A stretch of 64,000 bases of DNA, taken from assembly GCF_018861005.1 (NCBI RefSeq), contig NZ_JAHKQL010000002.1, positions 62,001-126,000 of the forward strand, given 5' to 3'. A model generated the notes under the pieces. That model had not been told where the DNA came from, did no database searches, and worked only from the letters and a program-made list of their open reading frames with translations. A program made the position numbers and the translations under genes. This stretch comes from Polaribacter vadi. GTDB taxonomy: Bacteria > Bacteroidota > Bacteroidia > Flavobacteriales > Flavobacteriaceae. Of the stretch, positions 16,301 through 26,314 are shown piece by piece; the stretch's first letter is position 1, and the number at the start of each line of letters is the position of its first letter.

Positions 16301-18129
16301 TGAGTCACTTTAAGGACATTCTTAAATATGAAAGAGAATATAGAAAGTTTACGCTTTTAAATATTCTCTTTAATATTTTTTACGCAATATTTAATGTTTT
16401 ATCAGTTTTAGCATTTATACCTGTTTTAAATATATTATTTGGTGTAGATAAAGCTATTTATAAAAAACCTGATTATCAAGGTCTATCAAATTTAGGATCT
16501 TATTTAGAAGGCAATTTCAACTATTTTATATCTAACAAAATAATAGAAGAAGGTGAAATTAGTGTTCTGTTATTTATTTGCCTCTTATCATTATCTTTAT
16601 TTTTTTTCAAAAACCTATTTAGGTATTTAGCATCTTACGTAATTACTTTTTTACGTACAGGAATCGTAAAAGATTTAAGAGATAATTTATATCGTAAAAT
16701 TGTAGAACTACCCATTTCTTATTTCACAGAAAAAAGAAAAGGTGACATTATTGCAAGAATGACTTCTGATGTACAAGAAGTAGAAAACTCAATTTTAACA
16801 TCAATTGAAACCTTGGTTAGAGAACCTTTAACAGTGGTAATTTCTATTGGAATAATGCTTTTTATAAGTGTAGAATTAACTTTATTTGTTTTTGTTCTTT
16901 TACCTGTTTCTGGTTTTATTATTTCATCTATCAGTAAAAAATTAAAATCACAATCAATTAAAGCACAAAAAGAAACAGGTACATTTTTATCTTTTATAGA
17001 AGAAACATTAACTGGATTAAGAGTGATAAAAGGTTTTAATTCAGAAAAAATTATTGAAAGAAAATTCAACAACTCCACCTCTACTTTTAGAAATTTAATG
17101 ACCAGTGTTTTTCATAGACAAACTTTGGCTTCACCAATGAGTGAATTTTTAGGGTCTGCAACCATAATTGCCATTCTTTGGTATGGAGGTACTGAAGTTT
17201 TAGAAAAAACAAGTCCGCTAGAAGCTGGTAAATTTATGGGGTATATTGTGTTATTTTATACTGTTTTAAATCCTATAAAATTAATAACAACAACATTTTA
17301 TAACATAAAAAAAGGAGAAGCATCTGCAGAAAGAATAATGCAAGTTTTAAATACTGAAAACAGTATTAAAGACAAACCTAACGCATTAATTAAACAAAAT
17401 TTTGAAAATGAAATTGAGTTTAAAAATATTTCGTTTAAATATAAAAAAGATTATGTTTTAAAAGACTTTTCTTTAACTATTAAAAAAGGACAAACTGTAG
17501 CCTTGGTTGGACAATCTGGAAGTGGTAAATCTACTTTAGCCAATTTAATAACTCGTTTTTACGATGTAAATAAGGGTGATATTTTAGTAGATGGCACCAG
17601 CATAAAAGATGTTACTAAAAAATCTTTAAGAGACTTAATGGGTATTGTTACTCAAGAATCTATTTTATTTAACGATTCTGTAGAAAATAATATAAAATTA
17701 GGTACAGAAAACGCTACTGAAGCCGAAGTTATAGAAGCTGCAGAAATTGCAAATGCCATGGAATTTATTAAGGATTTACCAGAAAAACTTAAAACTAATA
17801 TTGGCGATAGTGGAAACTCTCTTTCTGGAGGACAAAAACAACGTTTATCTATTGCAAGAGCTGTATTAAAAAATCCACCAATAATGATTTTAGACGAGGC
17901 TACTTCTGCACTAGACACAGAATCTGAGCAATTAGTACAAGTTGCTTTAGAAAAAATGATGCAAAACAGAACTTCTTTGGTTATTGCGCACAGATTATCT
18001 ACCATTCAAAAAGCAGATACAATTGTGGTAATGAAAAAAGGTAAAATTGTAGAACAAGGAAAACACGACGATTTATTAACTAAAAAAGGTGAATATTTTA
18101 AGTTGGTTTCTATGCAGAGTTTAGCGTAA
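16300..18129 (+). CDS. MsbA-type ABC exporter (TMD-NBD half transporter)
   Basis: This 609-residue protein fuses a six-helix type IV (ABC exporter) membrane domain (about residues 15-340) to a nucleotide-binding domain. The NBD has Walker A GQSGSGKSTL, signature LSGGQKQRL, Walker B IMILDEATSALD and H-loop IAHRLSTI. It functions as a homodimer in the inner membrane. The closest functional analogue is MsbA, which flips lipid A or other lipid-linked glycans. The overlap with the phosphohexomutase stop (TAATG) and the glycosyltransferase upstream support an envelope-lipid role, though the substrate is not shown by sequence. Confidence 0.92.
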   Translation: MSHFKDILKYEREYRKFTLLNILFNIFYAIFNVLSVLAFIPVLNILFGVDKAIYKKPDYQGLSNLGSYLEGNFNYFISNKIIEEGEISVLLFICLLSLSLFFFKNLFRYLASYVITFLRTGIVKDLRDNLYRKIVELPISYFTEKRKGDIIARMTSDVQEVENSILTSIETLVREPLTVVISIGIMLFISVELTLFVFVLLPVSGFIISSISKKLKSQSIKAQKETGTFLSFIEETLTGLRVIKGFNSEKIIERKFNNSTSTFRNLMTSVFHRQTLASPMSEFLGSATIIAILWYGGTEVLEKTSPLEAGKFMGYIVLFYTVLNPIKLITTTFYNIKKGEASAERIMQVLNTENSIKDKPNALIKQNFENEIEFKNISFKYKKDYVLKDFSLTIKKGQTVALVGQSGSGKSTLANLITRFYDVNKGDILVDGTSIKDVTKKSLRDLMGIVTQESILFNDSVENNIKLGTENATEAEVIEAAEIANAMEFIKDLPEKLKTNIGDSGNSLSGGQKQRLSIARAVLKNPPIMILDEATSALDTESEQLVQVALEKMMQNRTSLVIAHRLSTIQKADTIVVMKKGKIVEQGKHDDLLTKKGEYFKLVSMQSLA

Positions 18130-18163
18130 AGTTAACATCAAGATTATTTAAAAATCCTTTAAA

Positions 18164-18742
18164 TTGAAAATAAAACAGAATTACTTAAAAGGAAAATCCG
18201 TTTTTATAGTTTCTTTATTTGTAATAGCTATTTCAATTTTAACTGTTTATCTTACTGGTATAAATTACAATCGTAGTCTAACTTCAAATCTATATTTATC
18301 AATAGGAATTATAGCAATTTCACTCTTTTTATTTATGACTTTTGGCCTTTATAAAGGAGTTGGTTTGATTGATAATTTTCCAAAATTCAGGAGTTTTAAG
18401 AGAGGAACTATATTAGAAAATGCTTCACCACCTTTTGAATCACCTATAATTGAAGTTGGAGATGGAATTGGAGGTTTGATTTTATCAATTCTACTGTGGA
18501 TTGGAATGACAATTCTAATAGTTATATTATTTATCGTTTTAGAAGCTATTTTTTGGTTTTCGTTTTTTATAATTTTAACGATGTTATATTGGATTTTTTT
18601 TAGAGCTTTAAAATTAGTTTTTAATAAATCTAAAGAAACTAAAGGAGATATTGCCATTTCTGCTTTTTACTCACTAACTTATACAATACTCTATTCTGGT
18701 TGGATTTTTGGATTAGTATATTTAACTGAAATATTAAAATAG
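18164..18742 (+). CDS. Hypothetical four-helix membrane protein, TTG start
   Basis: I do not recognise the family. The 192-residue product has hydrophobic segments at about residues 12-30, 42-60, 100-150 (probably two) and 168-190, separated by a soluble loop rich in Pro and Gly (PPFESPIIEVGDGIGG). The first in-frame ATG is 55 codons in, so the TTG at 18164-18166 is the likely start. It lies 34 bases after the ABC exporter and may be co-transcribed with it. A strong hairpin follows at 18802-18846. Confidence 0.6.
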   Translation: MKIKQNYLKGKSVFIVSLFVIAISILTVYLTGINYNRSLTSNLYLSIGIIAISLFLFMTFGLYKGVGLIDNFPKFRSFKRGTILENASPPFESPIIEVGDGIGGLILSILLWIGMTILIVILFIVLEAIFWFSFFIILTMLYWIFFRALKLVFNKSKETKGDIAISAFYSLTYTILYSGWIFGLVYLTEILK

Positions 18743-18801
18743 ATAGAAAGTTTATTTTATATACAAAACACAAAATCAATAAAAGTGCTACAAATTAAAG
18801 C

Positions 18802-18846
18802 AAAGTGAGTTTTAATGAATCTATTATATTCATCAAAACTCACTTT
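18802..18846. terminator. Bidirectional hairpin between convergent genes
   Basis: A stem of about 19 bp with one mismatch joins AAAGTGAGTTTTAATGAAT (18802-18820) to the arm ending 18846, with TTTTACTTTT following on the plus strand. It separates the plus-strand ABC exporter unit from minus-strand pyruvate carboxylase. Confidence 0.75.
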
Positions 18847-18872
18847 TACTTTTCAATTTTTAATTAATTGTT

Positions 18873-21800
18873 TTAACTCAGTTTTAAAATTAAATCATCA
18901 GCATTTACAATTGTACCTTCTTTTAAAATAATAGCACTAACTGTTGCTGCTTCATTTGCTGTAATTGTAGTTTCCATTTTCATAGCCTCAATAATAAACA
19001 AAGGTTGATTTTTTGTGATCTTATCTCCTTTTTTAACTAAAATAGTAGATAACAATCCTTGTAATGGAGCACCAATTTGATTTACTTCAGATTTATCAGC
19101 TTTAATATTTTCAACTGAATTTACCTTAATAGATTCGTCTTTAATCTGTACAGTTCTACCTTGTCCATTTACTTTAAAATAAATGGTAACTAACCCCTCA
19201 TTATTGGGCTTACTTAAAGAATCTAAAGTAATTAAGAGTGTTTTACCTTTATCTAAATCCACAGTAATTTCCTCGCCAATTTCCATTCCGTAGAAAAAGT
19301 TTTTGGTAGGTAAATTGGTTAAATTATCATATTTTAAATGCTTATTAAAAGCATCTGTAAATACCTTTGGATATAATTTATAGGATAAAAAATCTGTAAA
19401 ATCAATCTTTCTACCCAAATCATTTTCAAAAATATTTTTAAAATCTGCATATTCAACATCAAAATCTACAGGAGGTATATGAGCATTTGGTCTATCTGTA
19501 AAAGGTTTTTGATCTTTTAAAATAAGTTTTTGTAATTTTTCTGGAAAACCACCAACTGGCTGACCTAAATCTCCTTTAAAGAAACTTACCACAGATTGAG
19601 GAAAAGAAATAGCATCACCTCTTTCTAAAACATCATTTATGGTTAAATTATTACTTACTAAATACTGAGCCATATCTCCTACAACTTTAGAACTTGGTGT
19701 AACTTTTACGATATTACCAAAAAGTGTATTTACTTCTCCATACATTTTTGTAATTTCATGAAAACGACTTTCTAAACCTAAAGCTTGTGCTTGAGGCTTT
19801 AAATTTGAATATTGACCACCAGGAATTTCGTGTTTAAATACTTCTCCTGAGCCCGCTTTTAATCCAGATTCAAAAGGATAATAATATTCTCTTACGGTTT
19901 CCCAATAATTAGAATATTCATTTAATGAAGTAGCATTTATCGGATTTTCTCTTTCGTGAAACTTCATCATTTCTACAATAGAGTTAAAATTTGGTTGTGA
20001 TGTTAAACCAGATAAACCACTTAAAGCAACATCAACTACATCTACACCTGCCTCAATTGCTTTTAAATAAGTTGCAGATTGAATAGATGATGTATCATGT
20101 GTATGCAAATGAATAGGAATATTTAATTCTGATTTTAAAGCAGTAACCAATTCTGATGCTGCATAAGGTTTTAACAAACCAGCCATATCTTTAATTGCCA
20201 AAATATGTGCACCTGCATTTTCGATTTCTTTGGCTAAATTGATGTAATATTTTAAATTGTATTTTGTATTTTTTACATCTAAAATATCAGAAGTATAACA
20301 GATAGAACCTTCTGCTAAACCTTTGGTTTTTGTTCTTACATGTTCTATACAAGGTGCTATAGATTTCATCCAGTTTAGAGAATCAAAAATTCTAAATAAA
20401 TCAACTCCATTTTCCCAAGATTCTTCAACAAATTTACCAACTAAGTTATCTGAATATGCTTTATAACCAACACCATTAGAACCTCTTAATAACATTTGCA
20501 ATAAAACATTTGGCATTTTTTGTCTTAATAATCGTAATCTTTCCCATGGGTTTTCTTGTAAAAAACGTAAGCAAACATCAAAAGTAGCACCTCCCCAAAC
20601 TTCCATACTAAAAATATCTGGATGATTTTTAGCATAGCCTTCTGCAACTTTTAACATATCAAAAGTTCTCATTCTTGTTGCTAATAAACTTTGATGCGCA
20701 TCACGCATTGTGGTATCTGTAAAATGAATTTTCTTCTCATTTTTTAACCATTCAGAAAATCCTTCTGGACCTAATTCTGTTAATAAATCTTTAGTTCCTT
20801 TTGGGTAAGTTGCATTTACATCAAAAGCAGGAATTTTAGGTTTTACAAAAGTTTTAGTAGCATCAAATTTCTTAACATCTGCATTACCATTTATAGTAAC
20901 ATCACCTAAATAAGTAATTAATTTATTGGCTCTGTTTCTTGGTGCTTTAAACACAAATAAATCTGGAGTAGATTTTATAAAGTTTACAGTAATTGCCCCT
21001 CTTCTAAAAGTTTCGTGTTGTAAAATATTATCTAAAAAAGACATATTTGTTTTTACACCTCTTATTCGAAACTCACTTAATGCTCTTCTCACTTTTTTGG
21101 CTGCTCCTTCTAAAGTTCGGTTATGTGCTGTTACTTTTACCAACATGGAGTCGAAAAAAGGAGATATTTTAACACCTTGATAAACACTACCTGCATCTAA
21201 ACGAATACCAAAACCAGATGCACTTCTGTAGGTAGAAATGGTTCCAAAATCGGGTTTAAAATCATTCTGAGGATCTTCTGTAGTAATTCTACATTGTAAG
21301 GCATAACCATTTATAGAAACAGATTCTTGATTCGGAATTTTAATTTCTTCATCTTTTAATTGATAACCTGCAGCAATATATAATTGTGTTTTTACCAAAT
21401 CTATATTAGTAATTACCTCTGTAACTGTATGTTCTACTTGTATTCTTGGGTTTACTTCTATAAAGTAAATAGAATCATCATCATCTACTAAAAACTCTAC
21501 AGTACCAATATTATTATAATTTACTGCTTTACAAATGTCTATTGCATATTTGTAAAGTGCATCTTTTGTTTCTTGTTTTAATCCGTAAGAAGGTGCAAAT
21601 TCTATTACTTTTTGATAACGTCTTTGCACAGAACAATCTCTTTCAAATAAATGTACTGTATTACCAAAACTATCTGCAACAATTTGAATTTCTATATGTT
21701 TTGGATTTTCTACAAACTTTTCTAAGAAAACAGTATCATCTCCAAAAGCATTTAATGCTTCTCTCTTACTTTCTCCATATGCTTTTTTAAGTTCTTCTTC

Positions 21801-22325
21801 TTTTCTGATAACACGCATTCCACGTCCTCCACCTCCAGAAGCAGCTTTTAGCATTATTGGATAACCTATTTTTTCTGCCTCTTCTAAAGCAATTTCTATG
21901 TTATCTAAAGGATTTTTGTTACTTAAAATAATAGGTATATTATTATCAATTGCTACTTTTTTAGCCGTAATTTTATCTCCTAAAGATTTTAAAACAGATA
22001 CTTTAGGTCCAACAAAAATGATATTATTTTCTTCACATTTTTGAGCAAAATTGGCATTTTCTGATAAAAAACCATAACCAGGATGAATCGCATCTACATT
22101 GTTATCTTTTGCTATTTTTATAATAGCGTCAATATCTAAATAAGGTTTTAAAGGTTGATTGTCTTCGCCAATTTGATAAGATTCATCAGATTTGTACCTG
22201 TGTAAAGAATATCGATCTTCATACGTATAAATTCCGACTGTTTTTACATTAATTTCTGTACAGGCTCTAAATATTCTGATTGCAATTTCTCCTCTATTGG
22301 CAACTAGTACTTTTTCTATTTTCAT
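18873..22325 (-). CDS. pyc: Pyruvate carboxylase
   Basis: This is a single-chain, biotin-dependent anaplerotic enzyme converting pyruvate, bicarbonate and ATP to oxaloacetate. The 1150-residue product has the full order. The biotin carboxylase domain (about residues 1-455) contains KAASGGGGRGMR and VEFLVDDDDSIYFIEVNPR. The carboxyltransferase domain (about 530-810) contains FTDTTMRDAHQSLLATR. A central allosteric/PC tetramerisation region follows. A biotin carboxyl carrier domain ends the chain, with the biotinylated lysine in EAMKMETT. Length is that of the alpha4-type single-chain enzyme. It is monocistronic, with convergent and unrelated neighbours. Confidence 0.97.
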   Translation of the reverse strand: MKIEKVLVANRGEIAIRIFRACTEINVKTVGIYTYEDRYSLHRYKSDESYQIGEDNQPLKPYLDIDAIIKIAKDNNVDAIHPGYGFLSENANFAQKCEENNIIFVGPKVSVLKSLGDKITAKKVAIDNNIPIILSNKNPLDNIEIALEEAEKIGYPIMLKAASGGGGRGMRVIRKEEELKKAYGESKREALNAFGDDTVFLEKFVENPKHIEIQIVADSFGNTVHLFERDCSVQRRYQKVIEFAPSYGLKQETKDALYKYAIDICKAVNYNNIGTVEFLVDDDDSIYFIEVNPRIQVEHTVTEVITNIDLVKTQLYIAAGYQLKDEEIKIPNQESVSINGYALQCRITTEDPQNDFKPDFGTISTYRSASGFGIRLDAGSVYQGVKISPFFDSMLVKVTAHNRTLEGAAKKVRRALSEFRIRGVKTNMSFLDNILQHETFRRGAITVNFIKSTPDLFVFKAPRNRANKLITYLGDVTINGNADVKKFDATKTFVKPKIPAFDVNATYPKGTKDLLTELGPEGFSEWLKNEKKIHFTDTTMRDAHQSLLATRMRTFDMLKVAEGYAKNHPDIFSMEVWGGATFDVCLRFLQENPWERLRLLRQKMPNVLLQMLLRGSNGVGYKAYSDNLVGKFVEESWENGVDLFRIFDSLNWMKSIAPCIEHVRTKTKGLAEGSICYTSDILDVKNTKYNLKYYINLAKEIENAGAHILAIKDMAGLLKPYAASELVTALKSELNIPIHLHTHDTSSIQSATYLKAIEAGVDVVDVALSGLSGLTSQPNFNSIVEMMKFHERENPINATSLNEYSNYWETVREYYYPFESGLKAGSGEVFKHEIPGGQYSNLKPQAQALGLESRFHEITKMYGEVNTLFGNIVKVTPSSKVVGDMAQYLVSNNLTINDVLERGDAISFPQSVVSFFKGDLGQPVGGFPEKLQKLILKDQKPFTDRPNAHIPPVDFDVEYADFKNIFENDLGRKIDFTDFLSYKLYPKVFTDAFNKHLKYDNLTNLPTKNFFYGMEIGEEITVDLDKGKTLLITLDSLSKPNNEGLVTIYFKVNGQGRTVQIKDESIKVNSVENIKADKSEVNQIGAPLQGLLSTILVKKGDKITKNQPLFIIEAMKMETTITANEAATVSAIILKEGTIVNADDLILKLS

Positions 22326-22441
22326 CTTTAGGTTGATTGTATAATATCGTTTCTAAAGATACAATAGAAGATTAAGGAAATAAAATTAAATTAACACATT
22401 TAATGATAATTTAATAAATAAACACTAAGAATTAAACCAAA

Positions 22442-23215
22442 TTACTCATCAATATCTTGATGGATTTTAAAACCAAAGCGTTTAAAAGTCATTTTTTTAC
22501 CTATTTCAGGAATATGTTTATAAACCAAAATAGACAAAACAGCTTGATCAAATCTATGGTTTGCTCTACTACTACCTTTTGGTGCAATACAATTCTTAGT
22601 TAAAGCACCCTCTTTCCATTTAATAATAACATTGTTTACTTCTTTATGATTATAATCAGCAGAAATACATGCACCATTTAAATTATTTTGCTTTCTTAAA
22701 TCTAAATCATTGTAAACGCCTAAAGTTTTTAATGATTCTGGATGTGTCCAATCATCAATTTTCCCTTTAGAAAAAGGGGAATAAAATCCATAATATTCAA
22801 TTATTTTTCTCAAAAGTATTAGTTTTTGAGTAATTACATTACCAGCATCTATCCAACAAACGGAACATTTAAACTCATTAAAAACTTCATCAAAAATTAC
22901 TGGCTTCCATGCATAAACTCCATCATTTATGTTGATATTAAAGTATTCTGGATATTTTGAGAAATCAAATTTTCTTAAATCTATATTTGGAAATTCATTT
23001 AAAAGATTTTCATTTTCTAATTGTTTTAAACCTAAGTCATAAACAATAGTCTTGGTATTTTTTTCGAATTTTTGGATGCTTTTTAAAAGTTGATATAAAC
23101 TTTTAAAATGTGAACTACTAGATCCTGTAACTAAAACTAATTCTTGTTGATGTTTAAAAGATTTTAACTTTATTTCTAATAAAGCAGTTTTTATAAAGTT
23201 TGTAACCTTTTTCAT
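22442..23215 (-). CDS. Putative glycosyltransferase-like protein (DUF1647-like)
   Basis: The 257-residue product begins with a basic segment and then LVTGSSSSHFKSLYQLLKSI. It carries YAWKPVIF and CWIDAGNVIT, a pattern I associate with the DUF1647 group of presumed GT-A-fold glycosyltransferases. The D-A-G triplet sits where a DxD-type motif would be expected. No signal peptide or membrane helix is evident. It lies 9 bases after the tRNA nucleotidyltransferase gene and is near three clearer glycosyltransferases (24762-27064), which supports a role in surface glycan synthesis. The family assignment is from memory of motifs only. Confidence 0.6.
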   Translation of the reverse strand: MKKVTNFIKTALLEIKLKSFKHQQELVLVTGSSSSHFKSLYQLLKSIQKFEKNTKTIVYDLGLKQLENENLLNEFPNIDLRKFDFSKYPEYFNININDGVYAWKPVIFDEVFNEFKCSVCWIDAGNVITQKLILLRKIIEYYGFYSPFSKGKIDDWTHPESLKTLGVYNDLDLRKQNNLNGACISADYNHKEVNNVIIKWKEGALTKNCIAPKGSSRANHRFDQAVLSILVYKHIPEIGKKMTFKRFGFKIHQDIDE

Positions 23216-23224
23216 TTTTAAAAA

Positions 23225-24643
23225 TTAATTAGAAGCCTTTTCCAACCCTAAAGATACTCCCTTTTCTATCATAAAATCGTAAGAGGCCTTGTGTTCATTA
23301 GGTATTTTACCATCTAAAATTGCTTCTTTAATGGCTTCTTTTATTTGCCCAATTTCTCTACAAGGTTTTAAATTAAATGCATCCATAATTTCTTCACCAG
23401 TAACTGGTGGTTGAAAATTACGGACTCTATCACGTTCTTCTACTTCTTTAATTTTGGTTCTCACCAATTCAAAGTTTTTATGATAACGTTTAAATTTTCT
23501 TGGGTTTTTAGTGGTAATATCTGCTTCACAAAGTGTCATTAATGCATTAATATCATCACCAGCATCAAAAACCAAACGTCTTACAGCAGAATCATTTACA
23601 TCCGAAGCTAAAACAATGGGTCTAGAACTTAATAACACCATTTTTTGCACAAATTTCATTTTGTTATTTAATGGCATTTTTAATCTTTTAAAGATTTTAT
23701 AGACCATTTTAGACCCTACAAATTCATGCGAATGAAATGTCCAACCTACTTTTTTAGAAAATCTTTTTGTAGGTGCTTTTCCAATATCGTGCAATAATGC
23801 AGCCCATCTTAACCAAACATCATCTGTATGTTTAGCAATATTATCTACAACTTCGAAAGTGTGATAAAAATTATCTTTATGCATTTGCCCTTCAACCTCT
23901 TCTACTCCTTTTAAATCAACAATTTCAGGTAGAATTTGTGGTAAAAGTTTTGTTTTTTCTAATAATAAAAATCCAATAGAAGGTTTTGGCGATGATAAAA
24001 TTTTATTCATTTCATCAACAATTCTTTCTCTTGTAATAATCTTTAGTCTATCTGAGTTTTTGCCAATAGCAGAAAGCGATTCTTCTTCTATTTCAAAATT
24101 TAACTGCGTTGCAAAACGAATAGCACGCATCATCCTTAAAGGATCATCAGAATAGGTAATATCTGGATCTAAAGGTGTGCGAATTATTTTATTTTCTAAA
24201 TCTAGAATTCCATTAAAAGGGTCTAAAAGTTCTCCAAAATTATTCTCATTTAAACTTAAAGCTAATGCATTTATGGTAAAATCTCGTCTATTTTGGTCGT
24301 CTTTTAAAGTACCTGTTGTAACTTCTGGATTTCTACTTTCTTCAGAATAAGATTCTTTTCTTGCACCAACAAATTCAATTTCTACATCTTTAAAACGCAG
24401 CATTGCTGTACCATAGGTTTTAAAAACCTGTACTTTTGGTTTATTAGGTAATAATTTAGACACTTGTAATGCCAAATCTATTCCACTACCTACAGCAACT
24501 ACATCTATGTCTTTTGCTGTTCCTCTTTTCAGAAAAAAATCGCGTACAAAACCTCCAATCACATAAGAATCTACGCTTAATTCTTTGGATGCTTTAGAGA
24601 TTACACTAAATATTTCTGATGAAATTGCTTCTGTATACTTCAT
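23225..24643 (-). CDS. tRNA nucleotidyltransferase / poly(A) polymerase family, with HD domain
   Basis: The 472-residue product has the class II nucleotidyltransferase head: IGGFVRDFFLKRGTAKDIDVV supplies the GG-x-VRD and DxD (D-I-D) elements. It is followed by DFTINALALS and the RRFDATQL-equivalent segment MMRAIRFATQLNFEI. A C-terminal HD domain contains LLHDIGKAPT. This is the usual Bacteroidota CCA-adding enzyme architecture, which repairs or builds tRNA 3' CCA ends. A poly(A) polymerase function cannot be excluded from sequence. The start is ATG, and it is co-directional with the DUF1647-like gene. Confidence 0.9.
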   Translation of the reverse strand: MKYTEAISSEIFSVISKASKELSVDSYVIGGFVRDFFLKRGTAKDIDVVAVGSGIDLALQVSKLLPNKPKVQVFKTYGTAMLRFKDVEIEFVGARKESYSEESRNPEVTTGTLKDDQNRRDFTINALALSLNENNFGELLDPFNGILDLENKIIRTPLDPDITYSDDPLRMMRAIRFATQLNFEIEEESLSAIGKNSDRLKIITRERIVDEMNKILSSPKPSIGFLLLEKTKLLPQILPEIVDLKGVEEVEGQMHKDNFYHTFEVVDNIAKHTDDVWLRWAALLHDIGKAPTKRFSKKVGWTFHSHEFVGSKMVYKIFKRLKMPLNNKMKFVQKMVLLSSRPIVLASDVNDSAVRRLVFDAGDDINALMTLCEADITTKNPRKFKRYHKNFELVRTKIKEVEERDRVRNFQPPVTGEEIMDAFNLKPCREIGQIKEAIKEAILDGKIPNEHKASYDFMIEKGVSLGLEKASN

Positions 24644-24761
24644 ATTTCTAAAAGTGTGGCAAATTTATAATTTTCTATCCTTTTAAACCGTAAATTGATA
24701 AAAGAATATCGTGATAACATTTGTACTTTTGTTTTCTTAAGATTTACGAAATTAATATTAA

Positions 24762-25565
24762 ATGATTATTGTTAGAATTGTTGGTGGGTTAGGAAATCAA
24801 ATGTTTCAATATGCATACGCAAAATCGCTTCAGCAAAAGGGTTTTGATGTACAGATTGATATTTCTAAATTTAAAACTTATAAATTACATGGTGGTTATC
24901 AACTTGATAAATACAATATTGATTTAGAAATTGCAGATACCTTTACTACTTTTCTAGGCAAAATAAAAATCAAAAAAAATGTAAGAGAGAAAAGTCTTTT
25001 GTTTGATGAAAATCTTTTTAGTTTAAATGGAAATGAATATGTTAAGGGATATTATCAAACAGAAAAATATTTTAAATACATAAGGTCAATTCTAATCAAT
25101 CAATTTGTAATTCAACAAAAACTATCAGAAAGCACTTTAGTTTACGCAAATGAAATATTTAAATTTTCTAATTCATGTGCTGTTCATATTAGAAGAGGAG
25201 ATTATATTTCTGATAAAAAAGCCAATAATATTCACGGAACTTGCGATTTAGATTATTATCATAAAGCAATTGACATCATCAAAGAAAAACATAAAAACGC
25301 TCATTTTTTTGTTTTTTCTGATGATATAGCTTGGACAAAAGAAAATCTTAATATTGAAAATTCAACTTACATAAACAATAAAACAATACCCCATGAAGAT
25401 TTATATTTGATGAGTCTTTGTAAAAATAATATTACTGCAAATAGTAGTTTTTCTTGGTGGGGAGCTTGGTTGAACCAGAATGAAAATAAAACAGTTATTT
25501 CTCCTAAAAAATGGTTTAATGACAAAGAAAATGAAGTAGCTTGTAAAAAATGGATAAAATTATGA
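24762..25565 (+). CDS. Alpha-1,2-fucosyltransferase-like protein (GT11)
   Basis: The 267-residue product has the three GT11 signatures: IVGGLGNQMFQYAYAKSL at the N-terminus, CAVHIRRGDY (the HxRRGDY GDP-fucose-binding motif) in the middle, and SSFSWWGAWL near the C-terminus. GT11 enzymes transfer fucose from GDP-fucose to surface glycans, and some members use other sugars. A -7 box TACTTTTG at 24724-24731 lies 30 bases before the ATG. The stop codon overlaps the start of the GT25 gene, so the two form a coupled pair. Confidence 0.9.
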   Translation: MIIVRIVGGLGNQMFQYAYAKSLQQKGFDVQIDISKFKTYKLHGGYQLDKYNIDLEIADTFTTFLGKIKIKKNVREKSLLFDENLFSLNGNEYVKGYYQTEKYFKYIRSILINQFVIQQKLSESTLVYANEIFKFSNSCAVHIRRGDYISDKKANNIHGTCDLDYYHKAIDIIKEKHKNAHFFVFSDDIAWTKENLNIENSTYINNKTIPHEDLYLMSLCKNNITANSSFSWWGAWLNQNENKTVISPKKWFNDKENEVACKKWIKL

Positions 25566-26311
25566 TGTCTTATAAAGTATATTATATCAACTTAGATAAA
25601 AGTACTGAAAGACGTAATTTTATGGAAAATCAGTTTGCAAAATTGAAGATTCCAATTACAAGAATTTCTGCCACTTATGGTAAAGATTTAGATCTAGAAG
25701 TTCTAAAAAAAGAAAAAAAGAAACATAATATTTTAGCACATTTTCCTTATCCAAATGATGGTGAAATTGGTATTTGCTTAACGCATTTTAAATTATGGAA
25801 ATTTCTGTCTCATCAACCTGAAGATTTTTCTATTGTTTTAGAAGATGATGCTCTAATTCAAAATGATTTTTTTAATGACTTAGAACAACTTTTATCAAAA
25901 ATAACCATCAATGATTTTTTAGATATTTCTGGTAAAAAAGGATTTTATCCTTTAGAGAAAGACCATTTAGTAACCAAATTTTTAATGCCACCAGTTTTAA
26001 TGATAGGGCAAATAATTGGTAAAAATACTGCAAAAAAACTTTCTAATAATTTAAGTGATTATTACGCTCCTATTGATGTAATGAAACAAGATGTTTACAA
26101 ACATAAAGTGCCATTATTTTCTACAAATAAACAATACGTAATAAGTGTTGATAAAAAAATGGGAGGTAGTACTATTCAGCAAAATAATATGATTGCTTGG
26201 AAAAAAGTAATTCGTGAAATTGTAAGGCCTTTTTGGCAAATCTCTACACTTTTAACCTATAAGCTAAATAGATGTGTGAGAAATTACTTTTTTTACAAGT
26301 CTTATAAATAA
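25562..26311 (+). CDS. Family 25 glycosyltransferase (LPS glycosyltransferase type)
   Basis: The product is about 249 residues and matches GT25: it starts YKVYYINLDKSTERRNFMENQ, then has GEIGICLTHFKLWKFL and the metal-binding SIVLEDDALI. GT25 members add galactose or other sugars to LPS. I choose the ATG at 25562, which overlaps the preceding TGA as ATGA. A start 12 bases earlier at 25550 is also in frame, and the neighbouring ATG at 25565 is equally possible. The C-terminus is basic. It is convergent with the GT2 gene at 26315. Confidence 0.87.
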   Translation: MMSYKVYYINLDKSTERRNFMENQFAKLKIPITRISATYGKDLDLEVLKKEKKKHNILAHFPYPNDGEIGICLTHFKLWKFLSHQPEDFSIVLEDDALIQNDFFNDLEQLLSKITINDFLDISGKKGFYPLEKDHLVTKFLMPPVLMIGQIIGKNTAKKLSNNLSDYYAPIDVMKQDVYKHKVPLFSTNKQYVISVDKKMGGSTIQQNNMIAWKKVIREIVRPFWQISTLLTYKLNRCVRNYFFYKSYK

Positions 26312-26314
26312 AAT